A DNA stretch of 64,000 nucleotides from Tenacibaculum todarodis (GTDB lineage Bacteria; Bacteroidota; Bacteroidia; Flavobacteriales; Flavobacteriaceae). Positions within the stretch are counted from its first letter, which is position 1; each line of letters opens with the position of its first letter. Below, one piece after another: positions 51,910-60,531 of this stretch. Made by a program: the position numbers and the translations under genes. The notes beneath the pieces are model-generated. The model had not been told where the DNA came from. It made no database searches and worked only from the letters and a program-made list of their open reading frames with translations. The stretch lies in the NCBI RefSeq assembly GCF_001889045.1, contig NZ_CP018155.1, positions 1,676,001 through 1,740,000 on the forward strand. The letters are read 5' to 3'.

Positions 51910-53895
51910 TTATGATAGCTTTAAAATAATTGTATTCCCTTTTTTAAACTCTTGACCAATAGTCATTGATTGATAGGTTACTTTTCCTGTTCCCGAAAAC
52001 TGAACATTTAACCCAATATTTTCTAACAATGAAATTGCATCCATTCCACTCATTCCCTTAACATTGGGTACTTTTTGGATTGCTTTTTGCAACTTCGTAT
52101 AGTAACTTCTATAATCTTTATCTATACTTTCTATTGAAATTGTATCTGATACCGCTTGATTATCTATTGGCGTTGTAGTGTAAATTTTTTGCGCTATTTC
52201 TTTAAAAACAGGAGCTGCTACAATTGCTCCGTAATAACCCTTCTCCTTTTTAGGATCATGAACCACTACAATGCAAGAATATTTTGGATTTTTAGCAGGG
52301 AAGAAACCAGCAAATGAAGCCACATAGTTCCTACTTGAATAAGCACCATTTACAACCTTTTTTGCTGTTCCTGTTTTTCCTGCCATCGAAAAGTTAGGGG
52401 AATATATGTTATCTGCAGTTCCTTTTTCAACTACATTTTCCATCACTTTGCGTACTTTATCAATAGTAACTTGTGATGCTATTTTTTTCTTTAGAACTAC
52501 TTTATCAAAACGTTTTTCAACCTTACTTCCAACTCGAAGTTCCTTTATAAAACGTGGCTTCACCATTTCTCCATCATTTGCAACAGCATTGTAGAAAGTT
52601 AAGGTTTGTAATGGCGTTAACGAAACTCCATAACCCCAAGCCATCCACTCAAGTGAAATCTTATTCCATCTTTTTTTATCGGATGGAAGTGGAATATATG
52701 GTTTTCCTTCACCTTTAATTTTTACACCCGTCATTTGATCCAATCCAAAATCACTCATTCTATCTGTGAACTTTTTTGGATTTTTATCGTAATGTTTTCT
52801 TATTGCTTTTACAATTCCCACATTAGAAGAAACTTCAAAAACACGCGCTAGAGATATTTTTCCATAACCACCATGTTTACTATCTTCTACTTTTTTACCG
52901 TGAATAAAAATTCTACCTTTTTCCGTATCTATTACTGTTGAAGTATCCACAACCTTATCTTCTAAAGCAGCCATTAAACTCGCTAACTTAAAAGTAGAAC
53001 CAGGCTCATGACTTTCCCAAACTGCATAATTTCTTTTCTCGTAATACTTTCCTTTAGAAGTTCTACCCAAATTAGCAATCGCTTTAATTTCACCAGTTTT
53101 GGTCTCCATTACAATGGCACAACCATGTTCTGCTTCAAAATATTCTAATTGCCTTAATAAAGCATGATGCGTAACATCTTGAATATTTACATCTATAGTT
53201 GTAATTACATCTCTACCATCAATTGGCTCTTTCTCATTTACATCATTAATAGGTTTCCATTGGTTTTTTGCTATTTTCTGCTTTAAACGCCAACCATTTT
53301 CACCTTCCATATAAGAAGCAAAAGCACCTTCAATTCCTGCTCCACCTCTATGATCGTCATAACCAATTGTTCTTTCAGCAATTTTACCTATTGGATGCGC
53401 TCTTACAGTTTTTTGTTCAGCAATAAAACCGCCTCTATAAACACCTAGTTTAAAAATAGGAAAGCTTTTCATTTTAACATAGTCATTATAACCAACGCTT
53501 CTAGCAATTAACAAATACCTGTTTTTTCTTTTTTTAGCTTGGCGAAGTTTATTTTGATAATGACTAACAGAATTACCCAACATATTAGATAATGACTTAG
53601 AAAGCTCTTTTATATTTTTCTCAAATACTTCAGATTTTACCGCAACAACATCCATTCTAATAGTATACTTTGACATTGAAGTAGCCAACAAATTACCATC
53701 AGAAGCATACACATTACCTCTATTTGCAAAAATAGTATCGTTTCTCTCAGTTATTTCCTCAGATAGTTTTCTGTACTTATCACCATCAACATACTGTAGA
53801 TTAAAGATTTTAAAAAGTATCGCAATAAAAAAAAGCGCCATTAAACCCGCCACTGCGTAAAGTTTATTTAATATGCTTTTTTTTAACGTTTTCAA
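51910..53895 (-). CDS. ftsI: Division transpeptidase FtsI/PBP3 with PASTA domain
   Basis: This class B penicillin-binding protein cross-links septal peptidoglycan. The 661-residue protein has an N-terminal membrane helix (about 15-32), a pedestal domain, and transpeptidase motifs Ser300-Thr-Phe-Lys (PGSTFK), Ser-Ser-Asn (EVSSNVGIV) and Lys507-Thr-Gly (AGKTGT). The last 60 residues (VPNVKGMSGMDAISLLENIG onward) form one PASTA domain, which binds wall fragments. The start is a TTG at 53895, 4 nt after the ftsL stop. Confidence 0.96.
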   Translation of the reverse strand: MKTLKKSILNKLYAVAGLMALFFIAILFKIFNLQYVDGDKYRKLSEEITERNDTIFANRGNVYASDGNLLATSMSKYTIRMDVVAVKSEVFEKNIKELSKSLSNMLGNSVSHYQNKLRQAKKRKNRYLLIARSVGYNDYVKMKSFPIFKLGVYRGGFIAEQKTVRAHPIGKIAERTIGYDDHRGGAGIEGAFASYMEGENGWRLKQKIAKNQWKPINDVNEKEPIDGRDVITTIDVNIQDVTHHALLRQLEYFEAEHGCAIVMETKTGEIKAIANLGRTSKGKYYEKRNYAVWESHEPGSTFKLASLMAALEDKVVDTSTVIDTEKGRIFIHGKKVEDSKHGGYGKISLARVFEVSSNVGIVKAIRKHYDKNPKKFTDRMSDFGLDQMTGVKIKGEGKPYIPLPSDKKRWNKISLEWMAWGYGVSLTPLQTLTFYNAVANDGEMVKPRFIKELRVGSKVEKRFDKVVLKKKIASQVTIDKVRKVMENVVEKGTADNIYSPNFSMAGKTGTAKKVVNGAYSSRNYVASFAGFFPAKNPKYSCIVVVHDPKKEKGYYGAIVAAPVFKEIAQKIYTTTPIDNQAVSDTISIESIDKDYRSYYTKLQKAIQKVPNVKGMSGMDAISLLENIGLNVQFSGTGKVTYQSMTIGQEFKKGNTIILKLS

Positions 53896-53899
53896 CTTT

Positions 53900-54229
53900 T
53901 TACTCTTTATTAATGGTTACTTTTATTTTTTGAGGAGGCGTTTTTGCCGTTTCTAAACCTGTTGGCTTAACTTTTTTCCGAATACTACTTTCCATTTTCA
54001 TTCTAGTTAAAATAGTACCAGTATCTACAAACTCGGCATGCAACTCCCTTTTCTTCTTATTAAGCGTTGCTATTTTTACAACTTTTTCATCTGCTCTATG
54101 AGCGCTAGAAATCATTATTAATAATAACCCAACTATAAATATGATTATTCGCCAATTTTTAAACGCAGATTCATCCGTAAGGAAACTTCCTCGAAGAATA
54201 CCATACACGTTCTTTTTGACCTTATTCAT
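53900..54229 (-). CDS. FtsL-like division protein
   Basis: This 109-residue bitopic protein has a membrane helix (about 30-48) preceded by a basic cytoplasmic tail (VKKNVYGILRGSFLTDESAF) and followed by a Lys/Glu-rich coiled-coil-like stretch. Position between rsmH and ftsI and topology fit the FtsL component that links FtsB and FtsQ; sequence identity to FtsL is too low to prove it. The gene is tight to both neighbours. Confidence 0.75.
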   Translation of the reverse strand: MNKVKKNVYGILRGSFLTDESAFKNWRIIIFIVGLLLIMISSAHRADEKVVKIATLNKKKRELHAEFVDTGTILTRMKMESSIRKKVKPTGLETAKTPPQKIKVTINKE

Positions 54230-54230
54230 T

Positions 54231-55130
54231 TTACTTTTTTAAAGTTGCTATTCTTAACTTAGCGCTTCGAGCCCTGTTGTTCAATTTGATTTCCTTAGGG
54301 GTTGGAATTATCAATTTGCCAACTTTTTTCAAAGGTTCACTTGTGTTACCAAAAAAATCCTTTTCTGGCTCGCCGCTAAATTTACCCATCTGTATAAATC
54401 TCTTTACTAATCTATCTTCTAAAGAATGATATGAGATTACACTTAATCTTCCGGTTGAGTTTAAGAGCGTAGGGATTTGCTCTAAAAACTCTTTTAATAC
54501 TTCTAACTCTTGGTTTACTTCAATTCTAACTGCTTGAAATATTTGAGCTAATATTTTATGTTCTTTTGCCTTCGGAAGAAACTCTTGTAACACTTCCTTA
54601 AGCTGAAAACTTGTTCTAATTTCTTCTTCTTTTCTTGCTGCAACTATCTTTTTAGACAGCGCTCTTCCGTTTCTTAACTCACCATATAAAAACAAAATAT
54701 CCGCAAGTCTTTCTTCACTATATTTATTGATAATAAATTTTGCTGATTTTTTTGAATTCTGATCCATTCTCATATCTAAATCCGCATCAAAACGCGTAGA
54801 AAAACCACGTTCTGCAACATCAAACTGATGAGACGAAACACCTAAATCCGCTAAAATTCCGTCAACTTTACTTATTCCGTAAAACCTTAAAAACCTTGAG
54901 ATGTACCTAAAATTCTCTGCAATCAACACAAATCTCTTGTCATCAATTTTATTCTCTAACGCATCTGGATCCTGATCAAAGGCAAACAATCTTCCATTTT
55001 CACCTAATCGACTTAATATTTCTCTAGAATGACCACCTCCACCGAAGGTAACATCCACATAAACTCCACCTTCTTTTATATCAAGAGCATCTACACTTTC
55101 GTGCAACAAAACTGGATTATGATAACTCAT
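54231..55130 (-). CDS. rsmH: 16S rRNA m4C1402 methyltransferase RsmH (MraW)
   Basis: RsmH modifies the P-site region of 16S rRNA. At 299 residues it begins SYHNPVLLHESVDALDIKEG with SAM motif VDVTFGGGGHSREILSRL and the family IDGILADLGVSSHQFDVAER (with ADLGVSS), and ends in RSAKLRIATLKK. It overlaps mraZ by 14 nt, so expression is coupled. Confidence 0.97.
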   Translation of the reverse strand: MSYHNPVLLHESVDALDIKEGGVYVDVTFGGGGHSREILSRLGENGRLFAFDQDPDALENKIDDKRFVLIAENFRYISRFLRFYGISKVDGILADLGVSSHQFDVAERGFSTRFDADLDMRMDQNSKKSAKFIINKYSEERLADILFLYGELRNGRALSKKIVAARKEEEIRTSFQLKEVLQEFLPKAKEHKILAQIFQAVRIEVNQELEVLKEFLEQIPTLLNSTGRLSVISYHSLEDRLVKRFIQMGKFSGEPEKDFFGNTSEPLKKVGKLIIPTPKEIKLNNRARSAKLRIATLKK

Positions 55131-55584
55131 CTACATCTGTATTTCCCATTACTTCTTCAGCTAAATCCGCAAAATCTACAGCGGCATCATCAATAGCTTT
55201 TTCATACTTATCTTTATCCCAAATCTCAATAATATTAACTGCTGAAGAAAGCACCACTTGCTTTTGAATTCCCGCAAATTGACACAAATCTTTCGGAATT
55301 AAAATTCTTCCAGACGCATCCATTTCAACTACTTTTACACCTGCAGTAAAACGACGGATAAAATCATTATTCTTCTTAACAAACCTGTTTAACTTGTTGA
55401 TTTTCTCCATCATCAAATTCCACTCCTTCATTGGATACAACTCTAAACAAGGCTGAAAAACCGCTCTTTTAACAACAAAACCCTCTTGTAACACAGGCGC
55501 AAGTTGCTTCTTAAAAGCTGATGTCATCATCAACCTTCCTTTAGCATCGGCTTTACACTCGTATGTTCCAATTAAATTTATCAC
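55117..55584 (-). CDS. mraZ: Transcriptional regulator MraZ
   Basis: MraZ is a SpoVT/AbrB-type DNA-binding protein of two tandem beta domains, known to bind repeats upstream of its own operon. At 155 residues its first half has GTYECKADAKGRLMMTSAFK and its second VVEMDASGRILIPKDLCQFA, each with the paired AbrB-like motif (KGRLMMTSAFK, SGRILIPK). It is the first gene of the dcw cluster. Three GTGGT-N5 boxes lie upstream. Confidence 0.95.
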   Translation of the reverse strand: MINLIGTYECKADAKGRLMMTSAFKKQLAPVLQEGFVVKRAVFQPCLELYPMKEWNLMMEKINKLNRFVKKNNDFIRRFTAGVKVVEMDASGRILIPKDLCQFAGIQKQVVLSSAVNIIEIWDKDKYEKAIDDAAVDFADLAEEVMGNTDVDELS

Positions 55585-55609
55585 TATTAAATGTTAGTTT
55601 ATCAATATT

Positions 55610-55652
55610 CAAAAATATAAATTTTTTACCACTTTTTACCACTTTTTACCAC
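55610..55652 (-). promoter_or_regulatory. dcw promoter with three MraZ-type boxes
   Basis: On the minus strand three 10-nt direct repeats of GTGGTAAAAA run from 55652 to 55623, followed by the -7 box TATTTTTG (55617-55610), an exact TAnnTTTG. The boxes cover the place of the -33 element, where there is no TTG. The 10-nt spacing of GTGG units is like that of the known MraZ boxes (GTGGG-N5). MraZ binding and autoregulation are therefore very likely. Confidence 0.75.
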
Positions 55653-55758
55653 ATTGTTGATAAATTTACCCTTTTTTAGTGTTTATAATAGTTTGAGTGT
55701 GAATTTTATGTTGAAAACCCTAATTTTAAAAATGATTTAATCATCAGTAAAAAAAAAC

Positions 55759-55766
55759 TATATTTG
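55759..55766 (+). promoter_or_regulatory. -7 box for the hydrolase-engB-rluA transcript
   Basis: TATATTTG is an exact TAnnTTTG match 25 nt before the ATG at 55792. No TTG lies at the expected place. The region 55653-55758 between it and the mraZ boxes holds no gene. Confidence 0.5.
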
Positions 55767-55791
55767 CGTTTATGTCAAACCCACAATATAA

Positions 55792-56556
55792 ATGACAAAC
55801 AATTTAAAAACAGAAGGAAAGTTTACATACGCTGAGGCAGGAGAAGGAAGAGCAATAATAGTATTGCATGGACTTATGGGAGCGTTAAGTAATTTTGGAG
55901 ATACCTTTGATCATTTTTCAAAAAAAGGATATAAAGTTATAATTCCTGAATTACCGCTATACACTCTTCCATTGTTAAAAACAAACGTTAAGAATTTAGC
56001 GAGTTTTTTACATGATTTTATAGAACATAAAAACCTTGAAGATGTGGTTTTACTAGGAAACTCTCTTGGAGGACACATAGCACTGTACTATATTAAACAA
56101 TATCCAAAAGATGTTGCTGGTTTGGTATTAACAGGAAGTTCTGGCTTATACGAAAACTCTATGGGAAACAACTACCCTAGACGTGGAGACAAAGAATTTG
56201 TTGCTAATAAAACACGTGAAGTTTTTTACGATCCTGCTGTTGCAACTGAAGAACTTATTGATGAAGTTTACGATGTAATTAACGACAGAAATACGTTGTT
56301 AAAAACACTGGCTATTGCAAAAAGCGCAGTTAGACATAATATGGCAAAAGACTTGCCAAATATGAAACAACCAACTTGTTTAATCTGGGGAAAACAAGAT
56401 TCAGTAACTCCACCAGAAGTTGCAAATGATTTTCACAGGCATTTACCAGATTCAGACTTATTTTGGATTGACAAATGTGGACACGCAGCAATGATGGAAA
56501 GACCAGAAGAATTTAATCAAGTTTTAGAAAACTGGTTAACAGAAAAAAACATCTAA
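55792..56556 (+). CDS. Alpha/beta-hydrolase
   Basis: This 254-residue protein has the alpha/beta-hydrolase fold. Motifs are IIVLHGLMGALSNFGDTFDH (oxyanion HG), the nucleophile elbow LLGNSLGGHIALYYI (Ser in GNSLGG), the acid GKQDSVTPPEVA and the catalytic His in DKCGHAAMMERPEEF. It lacks a signal peptide. It could be an esterase or a C-C hydrolase; the substrate is not predictable. It is 8 nt upstream of engB and divergent from mraZ. Confidence 0.9.
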   Translation: MTNNLKTEGKFTYAEAGEGRAIIVLHGLMGALSNFGDTFDHFSKKGYKVIIPELPLYTLPLLKTNVKNLASFLHDFIEHKNLEDVVLLGNSLGGHIALYYIKQYPKDVAGLVLTGSSGLYENSMGNNYPRRGDKEFVANKTREVFYDPAVATEELIDEVYDVINDRNTLLKTLAIAKSAVRHNMAKDLPNMKQPTCLIWGKQDSVTPPEVANDFHRHLPDSDLFWIDKCGHAAMMERPEEFNQVLENWLTEKNI

Positions 56557-56564
56557 ACTACAAG

Positions 56565-57176
56565 ATGAAAATAAAATCTGCAGAATTTATAATGAGTAAC
56601 AGTAATGTTACTAAAGCACCAAAAGACAGAATTCCTGAGTATGCTTTTATAGGTCGTTCTAATGTTGGTAAATCTTCATTAATTAACATGTTAATGGAGC
56701 GCAAAGAATTAGCGAAAATCTCTGGAAAACCTGGAAAAACACAACTTATAAATCATTTTAAGATTAATAACGACTGGTTTTTAGTGGATTTACCTGGTTA
56801 CGGTTACGCACAAATTTCTAAAAAGAAACGTACCATTTTTCAGTTTTTTATTGAAAATTACTTTAAAGAACGTGAGCAGTTAGTCTGCACATTTGTTTTA
56901 ATTGATTCTCGTCATGATCCGCAAAAGATTGATTTAGAATTTATGCAGTTTTTGGGAGACAATCAGATTCCATTTTGTATTGTTTTTACAAAAGCCGATA
57001 AATTAGGAAGTTCTAAATTGAACCATCAAATTAATGCATACAAAAAGAAATTAGCAAATTTCTGGGACCCAATTCCTACTTCATTTGTAACATCATCTTC
57101 AACAAGTTATGGGCGTGAAGAATTTTTAGAATTTATTGACGGAATTAATAAAGACGTAGCTAAAGATTTTAAATAA
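56565..57176 (+). CDS. engB: Ribosome biogenesis GTPase EngB (YsxC/YihA)
   Basis: EngB is a small GTPase needed for late 50S assembly. At 203 residues it has G1 GRSNVGKSSLINML, G2 around GKTQLINHF, G3 DLPGYGYAQISKKKR and G4 FTKADKLGSS, with the SSSTSYG segment as G5. It lies 4 nt before the RluA-type gene, which also acts on the ribosome or tRNA. Confidence 0.97.
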   Translation: MKIKSAEFIMSNSNVTKAPKDRIPEYAFIGRSNVGKSSLINMLMERKELAKISGKPGKTQLINHFKINNDWFLVDLPGYGYAQISKKKRTIFQFFIENYFKEREQLVCTFVLIDSRHDPQKIDLEFMQFLGDNQIPFCIVFTKADKLGSSKLNHQINAYKKKLANFWDPIPTSFVTSSSTSYGREEFLEFIDGINKDVAKDFK

Positions 57177-57180
57177 ATCT

Positions 57181-57882
57181 ATGCATTCTTCAAAAGAAAA
57201 TTTACTGGTTTTACACGAAGACAATCATTTAATAATTGTCAATAAACGTTCGGGTGATATTGTTCAAGGTGATAAAACTGGTGACAAACCACTAAGTGAT
57301 GTTGTAAAAGAATACGTAAAAGAAAAATACAATAAACCTGGCGCGGTTTTTCTTGGAACGGTTCATCGATTAGACAGACCAACCTCTGGAATCGTAATTT
57401 TTGCAAGAACCTCTAAAGCCTTAGAGCGTTTAAACAAAATGCTGCGCGAAAAAACAATTAAAAAAACCTACTGGGCAGTTGTAGAGAAATTTCCAAAGAA
57501 AGAAAAAGATTCACTGGTAAATTTCTTGAAGAAAAACCCAAAAAACAACAAATCTACCGCTTATTCTAAAGAAATTGACGGAAGTAAAAAAGCAATTTTA
57601 CATTATCAATTATTGAAAAAATTAGATAATTATTCTTTATTAGAAGTTGATTTAGAAACTGGGCGTCATCATCAAATTAGAGTCCAATTATCTGCTATTG
57701 GATCAATCATAAAAGGAGATTTAAAATACGGAGCAAAACGCAGCAACAAAAGCGGAAGTATTCACTTGCATGCTCGTAAAATTGAGTTTATTCACCCAGT
57801 AAATAAAGAACTAATTAAAGTTATTGCTCCAACACCAAAAGACCCTATTTGGGATGCTTGTTTGCAACCAACATTAACTTAA
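57181..57882 (+). CDS. RluA-family pseudouridine synthase
   Basis: This enzyme converts uridine to pseudouridine in RNA. At 233 residues it has the catalytic motif VHRLDRPTSGIVIFA with Asp65, followed by KTYWAVVE and the substrate segment LLEVDLETGRHHQIRVQLSA. It has no S4 domain in front, so it resembles TruC/RluA-type small members. It might act on 23S rRNA or tRNA; the target is not certain. It is the third gene of a unit with a hydrolase and engB. Confidence 0.93.
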   Translation: MHSSKENLLVLHEDNHLIIVNKRSGDIVQGDKTGDKPLSDVVKEYVKEKYNKPGAVFLGTVHRLDRPTSGIVIFARTSKALERLNKMLREKTIKKTYWAVVEKFPKKEKDSLVNFLKKNPKNNKSTAYSKEIDGSKKAILHYQLLKKLDNYSLLEVDLETGRHHQIRVQLSAIGSIIKGDLKYGAKRSNKSGSIHLHARKIEFIHPVNKELIKVIAPTPKDPIWDACLQPTLT

Positions 57883-57924
57883 AAGTAATCGGTTAAATTT
57901 GTATCTTTATGCAAATTACAATTT

Positions 57925-59298
57925 ATGAACATTCCTCAATTGGTACAATCGCAAAAAGATTTTTTTGCAAGTCAACAAACCAAAGATATTTCCTTTAGAA
58001 AAAATGCACTTAAAAGACTTCAGAAAGAAGTTATTAGGAGAGAAAATGACATTATAAAAGCTTTACATAACGATTTTAAGAAATCTGAATACGAAGCCGT
58101 AATGACCGAAACATCTATAGTTTTGGCAGAATTAAAGATGACTCTAAAAAACATACATTCTTGGAGCAAACCAAAACGTGTTTTACCATCAATGTTAAAT
58201 TTTCCATCATCAGCAAAAATCTACAGTGAACCTTACGGAACAACATTAATTATTGCACCTTGGAATTATCCATATCAATTAGCTTTAGCACCACTAATTG
58301 GAGCAATAGCTGCTGGAAATACTGTGATTTTAAAACCTTCGGAATTAACACCCAACACATCAAAAATTACCAAAGAAATTGTGGAAGCTGTGTTTGACAA
58401 AAATCATGTTTCTGTAGTTGAAGGAGGTGTTTCAACATCTCAAGAATTATTAGCACAACGCTGGGATTATATTTTCTTTACAGGAAGCGTACCTGTTGGA
58501 AAAATCGTTGCCAAAGCAGCAGCAGAACACTTAACTCCGGTTACGTTAGAATTAGGAGGAAAAAGTCCATGTATTGTTGATGAAACTGCCAACATAAAAT
58601 TAGCCGCAAAACGTTTAGTTTGGGGGAAATTTATAAACGGAGGACAAACTTGTATTGCCCCAGATTATTTATTGATTCACAAATCTGTAAAGGAAAAATT
58701 TGTATCGTGTTTTAAAGATGAAATTTTTAGAGCTTATGGCGAAAATCCGAAGGAATCTGAAGATTATCCAAGGATTGTAAACACCAAAAATTTTGATAGA
58801 TTAGCTTTGATGTTAGCAAACGAAAACTGTGTAATTGGTGGAGAAACTGATAGAAACCAAAATTACATTGCTCCTACTTTAATTGATGAACCCAATTTAG
58901 AAAGTGAAGTTATGAAAGGAGAAATTTTTGGACCAATTTTTCCGTTAATTTCTTACGAAACTGAACAAGATTTCGACTCCGTAATTGATAAGTATGACAA
59001 ACCTTTAGCTCTTTATGTTTTTACAAATAAAAATAGTTTTGCTAAAAAAATGATTGCTAAGTATTCTTTTGGAGGCGGAACTATAAACGATACAACTGTT
59101 CATTTTGCAAACCATCGCTTGCCTTTTGGTGGTGTTGGAGAAAGCGGAATTGGAGGCTATCACGGAAAACAAACTTTTGATACTTTTTCACATAAAAAAG
59201 GAGTTGTAACAAGAGGTAACTGGCTAGATGTACCGACACGTTACGCTCCATATACTGGAAAATTAAAGCAATTAAAAATGTTAATGAAATGGAGTTAA
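57925..59298 (+). CDS. Aldehyde dehydrogenase (NAD(P)-dependent)
   Basis: The enzyme oxidises aldehydes to acids. At 457 residues it has the glutamate motif TLELGGKSPCIV (Glu209), the catalytic Cys243 in NGGQTCIAPDYLL, the NAD site FTGSVPVGKIVAKAA and the C-terminal PFGGVGESGIGGYHGKQTF. It resembles the class of fatty-aldehyde or coniferyl-type dehydrogenases (ALDH3-like). The C-terminal tail is basic (KLKQLKMLMKWS). It is followed by a nitroreductase gene after 27 nt. Confidence 0.92.
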   Translation: MNIPQLVQSQKDFFASQQTKDISFRKNALKRLQKEVIRRENDIIKALHNDFKKSEYEAVMTETSIVLAELKMTLKNIHSWSKPKRVLPSMLNFPSSAKIYSEPYGTTLIIAPWNYPYQLALAPLIGAIAAGNTVILKPSELTPNTSKITKEIVEAVFDKNHVSVVEGGVSTSQELLAQRWDYIFFTGSVPVGKIVAKAAAEHLTPVTLELGGKSPCIVDETANIKLAAKRLVWGKFINGGQTCIAPDYLLIHKSVKEKFVSCFKDEIFRAYGENPKESEDYPRIVNTKNFDRLALMLANENCVIGGETDRNQNYIAPTLIDEPNLESEVMKGEIFGPIFPLISYETEQDFDSVIDKYDKPLALYVFTNKNSFAKKMIAKYSFGGGTINDTTVHFANHRLPFGGVGESGIGGYHGKQTFDTFSHKKGVVTRGNWLDVPTRYAPYTGKLKQLKMLMKWS

Positions 59299-59325
59299 AT
59301 TTCTAAATCATTCTAAAAGACTTAA

Positions 59326-60066
59326 ATGAATAATCAACAAAAAACCGTTTCTGAAGCTATAAACTATCGTCGTTCTGTTAGAATTTTCGATGCAGAAAAA
59401 CCAATTAAAACTTCCATAGTTAAAAGATGTTTAGAGCAAGCAAGTTTAGCGCCAACGAGTAGTAATATGCAGTTGTGGGAGTTTATTCACATTACCAACA
59501 AAGAAACTATTGCTAAAATTGCACCAATGTGTTTCAACCAAAATGCTGCAAAAACTGCACAAGAACTAGTTATTTTTGTGGTTAGAAAAGATTTATGGCG
59601 TAAACGTGCAAAAGCAAACTTATCTATGTTAGATAAAATGTTTGGAAAGAATAATCCAAAGTCAGAACAAAAAAGCAGAGAGAAAGTTGCACGTAATTAT
59701 TACGGAAAAATTATTCCGTTTGCGTATTTTGATTTCTTCGGAATTGCTGGTTTTTTCAAATATATTATGATTTTAATTACGGGTTTATTTAAACCCATGT
59801 ATAGAGAAGTTAGAAATAGCGACATGCGAATTGTTGCTCATAAAACTTGCGGATTAGCAGCCCAAACATTTATGCTTTCAATGGCGGCAGAAAATTATGA
59901 TACTTGCCCAATGGAAGGCTCTGATACTTGGCGCGTAAAACGATTATTAAACATTCCACGAAACGCAGAAATAAATATGATAGTATCTTGCGGAATAAGA
60001 AAACCAGAAGGTGTTTATGGTGAGCGTTTTAGAATTCCGTTTGAAGAAATTTATACAGTAGTTTAA
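59326..60066 (+). CDS. Nitroreductase-family flavoprotein
   Basis: This 246-residue protein has the FMN-binding nitroreductase core: N-terminal INYRRSVRIFDAEKPIKTSI, LAPTSSNMQLWEFIHITN, and C-terminal GLAAQTFMLSMAAENYDTCP followed by MEGSDTWRVKRLLNIP. It contains an insertion of about 55 residues (about 95-150) with a hydrophobic stretch (FDFFGIAGFFKYIMILITGL), unusual for this family and possibly membrane-touching. It reduces nitro groups, quinones or similar with NAD(P)H. Confidence 0.85.
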   Translation: MNNQQKTVSEAINYRRSVRIFDAEKPIKTSIVKRCLEQASLAPTSSNMQLWEFIHITNKETIAKIAPMCFNQNAAKTAQELVIFVVRKDLWRKRAKANLSMLDKMFGKNNPKSEQKSREKVARNYYGKIIPFAYFDFFGIAGFFKYIMILITGLFKPMYREVRNSDMRIVAHKTCGLAAQTFMLSMAAENYDTCPMEGSDTWRVKRLLNIPRNAEINMIVSCGIRKPEGVYGERFRIPFEEIYTVV

Positions 60067-60070
60067 CAAA

Positions 60071-60349
60071 ATGAGCAAAAAAATAAAATACATACTTGTT
60101 GCAATTACTCTTTTAGTAATTGGAATCGCTATTTTTTCTTACACAGTTTTAGCGAACTATAATGAAATTTCATTAAGTAAAGGTGAAGAGATTATGGACA
60201 GGCAAAGAAGTTGGATAGAAGATAACATTAGCTTAGCAGATACTACTTCTTATGAAACTAAAAGACGAATAGATTCTATTACTAGAGCTGAGTTAAAAAT
60301 CTTAAAAACACAAGATAGTTTGTTGAATTTGAAAATGAATAAAAAATGA
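60071..60349 (+). CDS. Small single-helix membrane protein
   Basis: This 92-residue protein has one N-terminal hydrophobic helix (about 8-29, IKYILVAITLLVIGIAIFSY). It is followed by an outer-facing polar domain rich in Asp/Glu/Lys with a predicted long helix (ETKRRIDSITRAELKILKTQ). There are no cysteines and no recognised family. It starts 4 nt after the nitroreductase gene, so it belongs to that transcript. The function is unknown. Confidence 0.75.
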   Translation: MSKKIKYILVAITLLVIGIAIFSYTVLANYNEISLSKGEEIMDRQRSWIEDNISLADTTSYETKRRIDSITRAELKILKTQDSLLNLKMNKK

Positions 60350-60361
60350 CATCAAGAAACG

Positions 60362-60519
60362 CGTCATTGGACACTATCCTAAAATCTGTGTAAGTTAAAA
60401 AATCTCAGGTTAATTAATTAATTAATTAATTAATTAATTAACCTGAGATTTTTTCATACATGATTGTTACAAACTTAGTCTTTTCTAAATTACAGATTGC
60501 TTCGTTCCTCGCAATGACG
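60362..60519. repeat. MITE-like element with imperfect terminal inverted repeats
   Basis: The left arm (60362-60393) has CGTCATTG ... AATCTGTGTAA. The right arm (60490-60519), read on the minus strand, has CGTCATTGCGAGGAACGAAG and then CAATCTGTAA. The outermost 8 nt and the AATCTGT part are shared. The interior holds the (TTAA)8 hairpin (60397-60454). The right-arm sequence resembles the widespread CGTCATTGCGAGGA...CAATC repeat. There is no ORF. Confidence 0.55.
60397..60454. terminator. 58-nt perfect palindrome with (TTAA)8 core, bidirectional terminator
   Basis: AAAAAA-TCTCAGG (60397-60409), then (TTAA)8 (60410-60441), then CCTGAGA-TTTTTT (60442-60454). It is a perfect palindrome between convergent genes, with A and T ends, so it can terminate either strand. 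The 32-nt TTAA tract is a simple repeat that may slip. Confidence 0.75.
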
Positions 60520-60531
60520 TATTTCTACATA

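Noticed and set aside
55623..55652. Replication origin-like DnaA or iteron cluster
   Set aside because: The units are GTGGTAAAAA, unlike TTATCCACA, and lie right at the mraZ promoter; an MraZ operator explains them better.
60410..60441. CRISPR or transposon TTAA target cluster
   Set aside because: Four-nt units without spacers cannot be CRISPR; no transposase gene or duplication is nearby.
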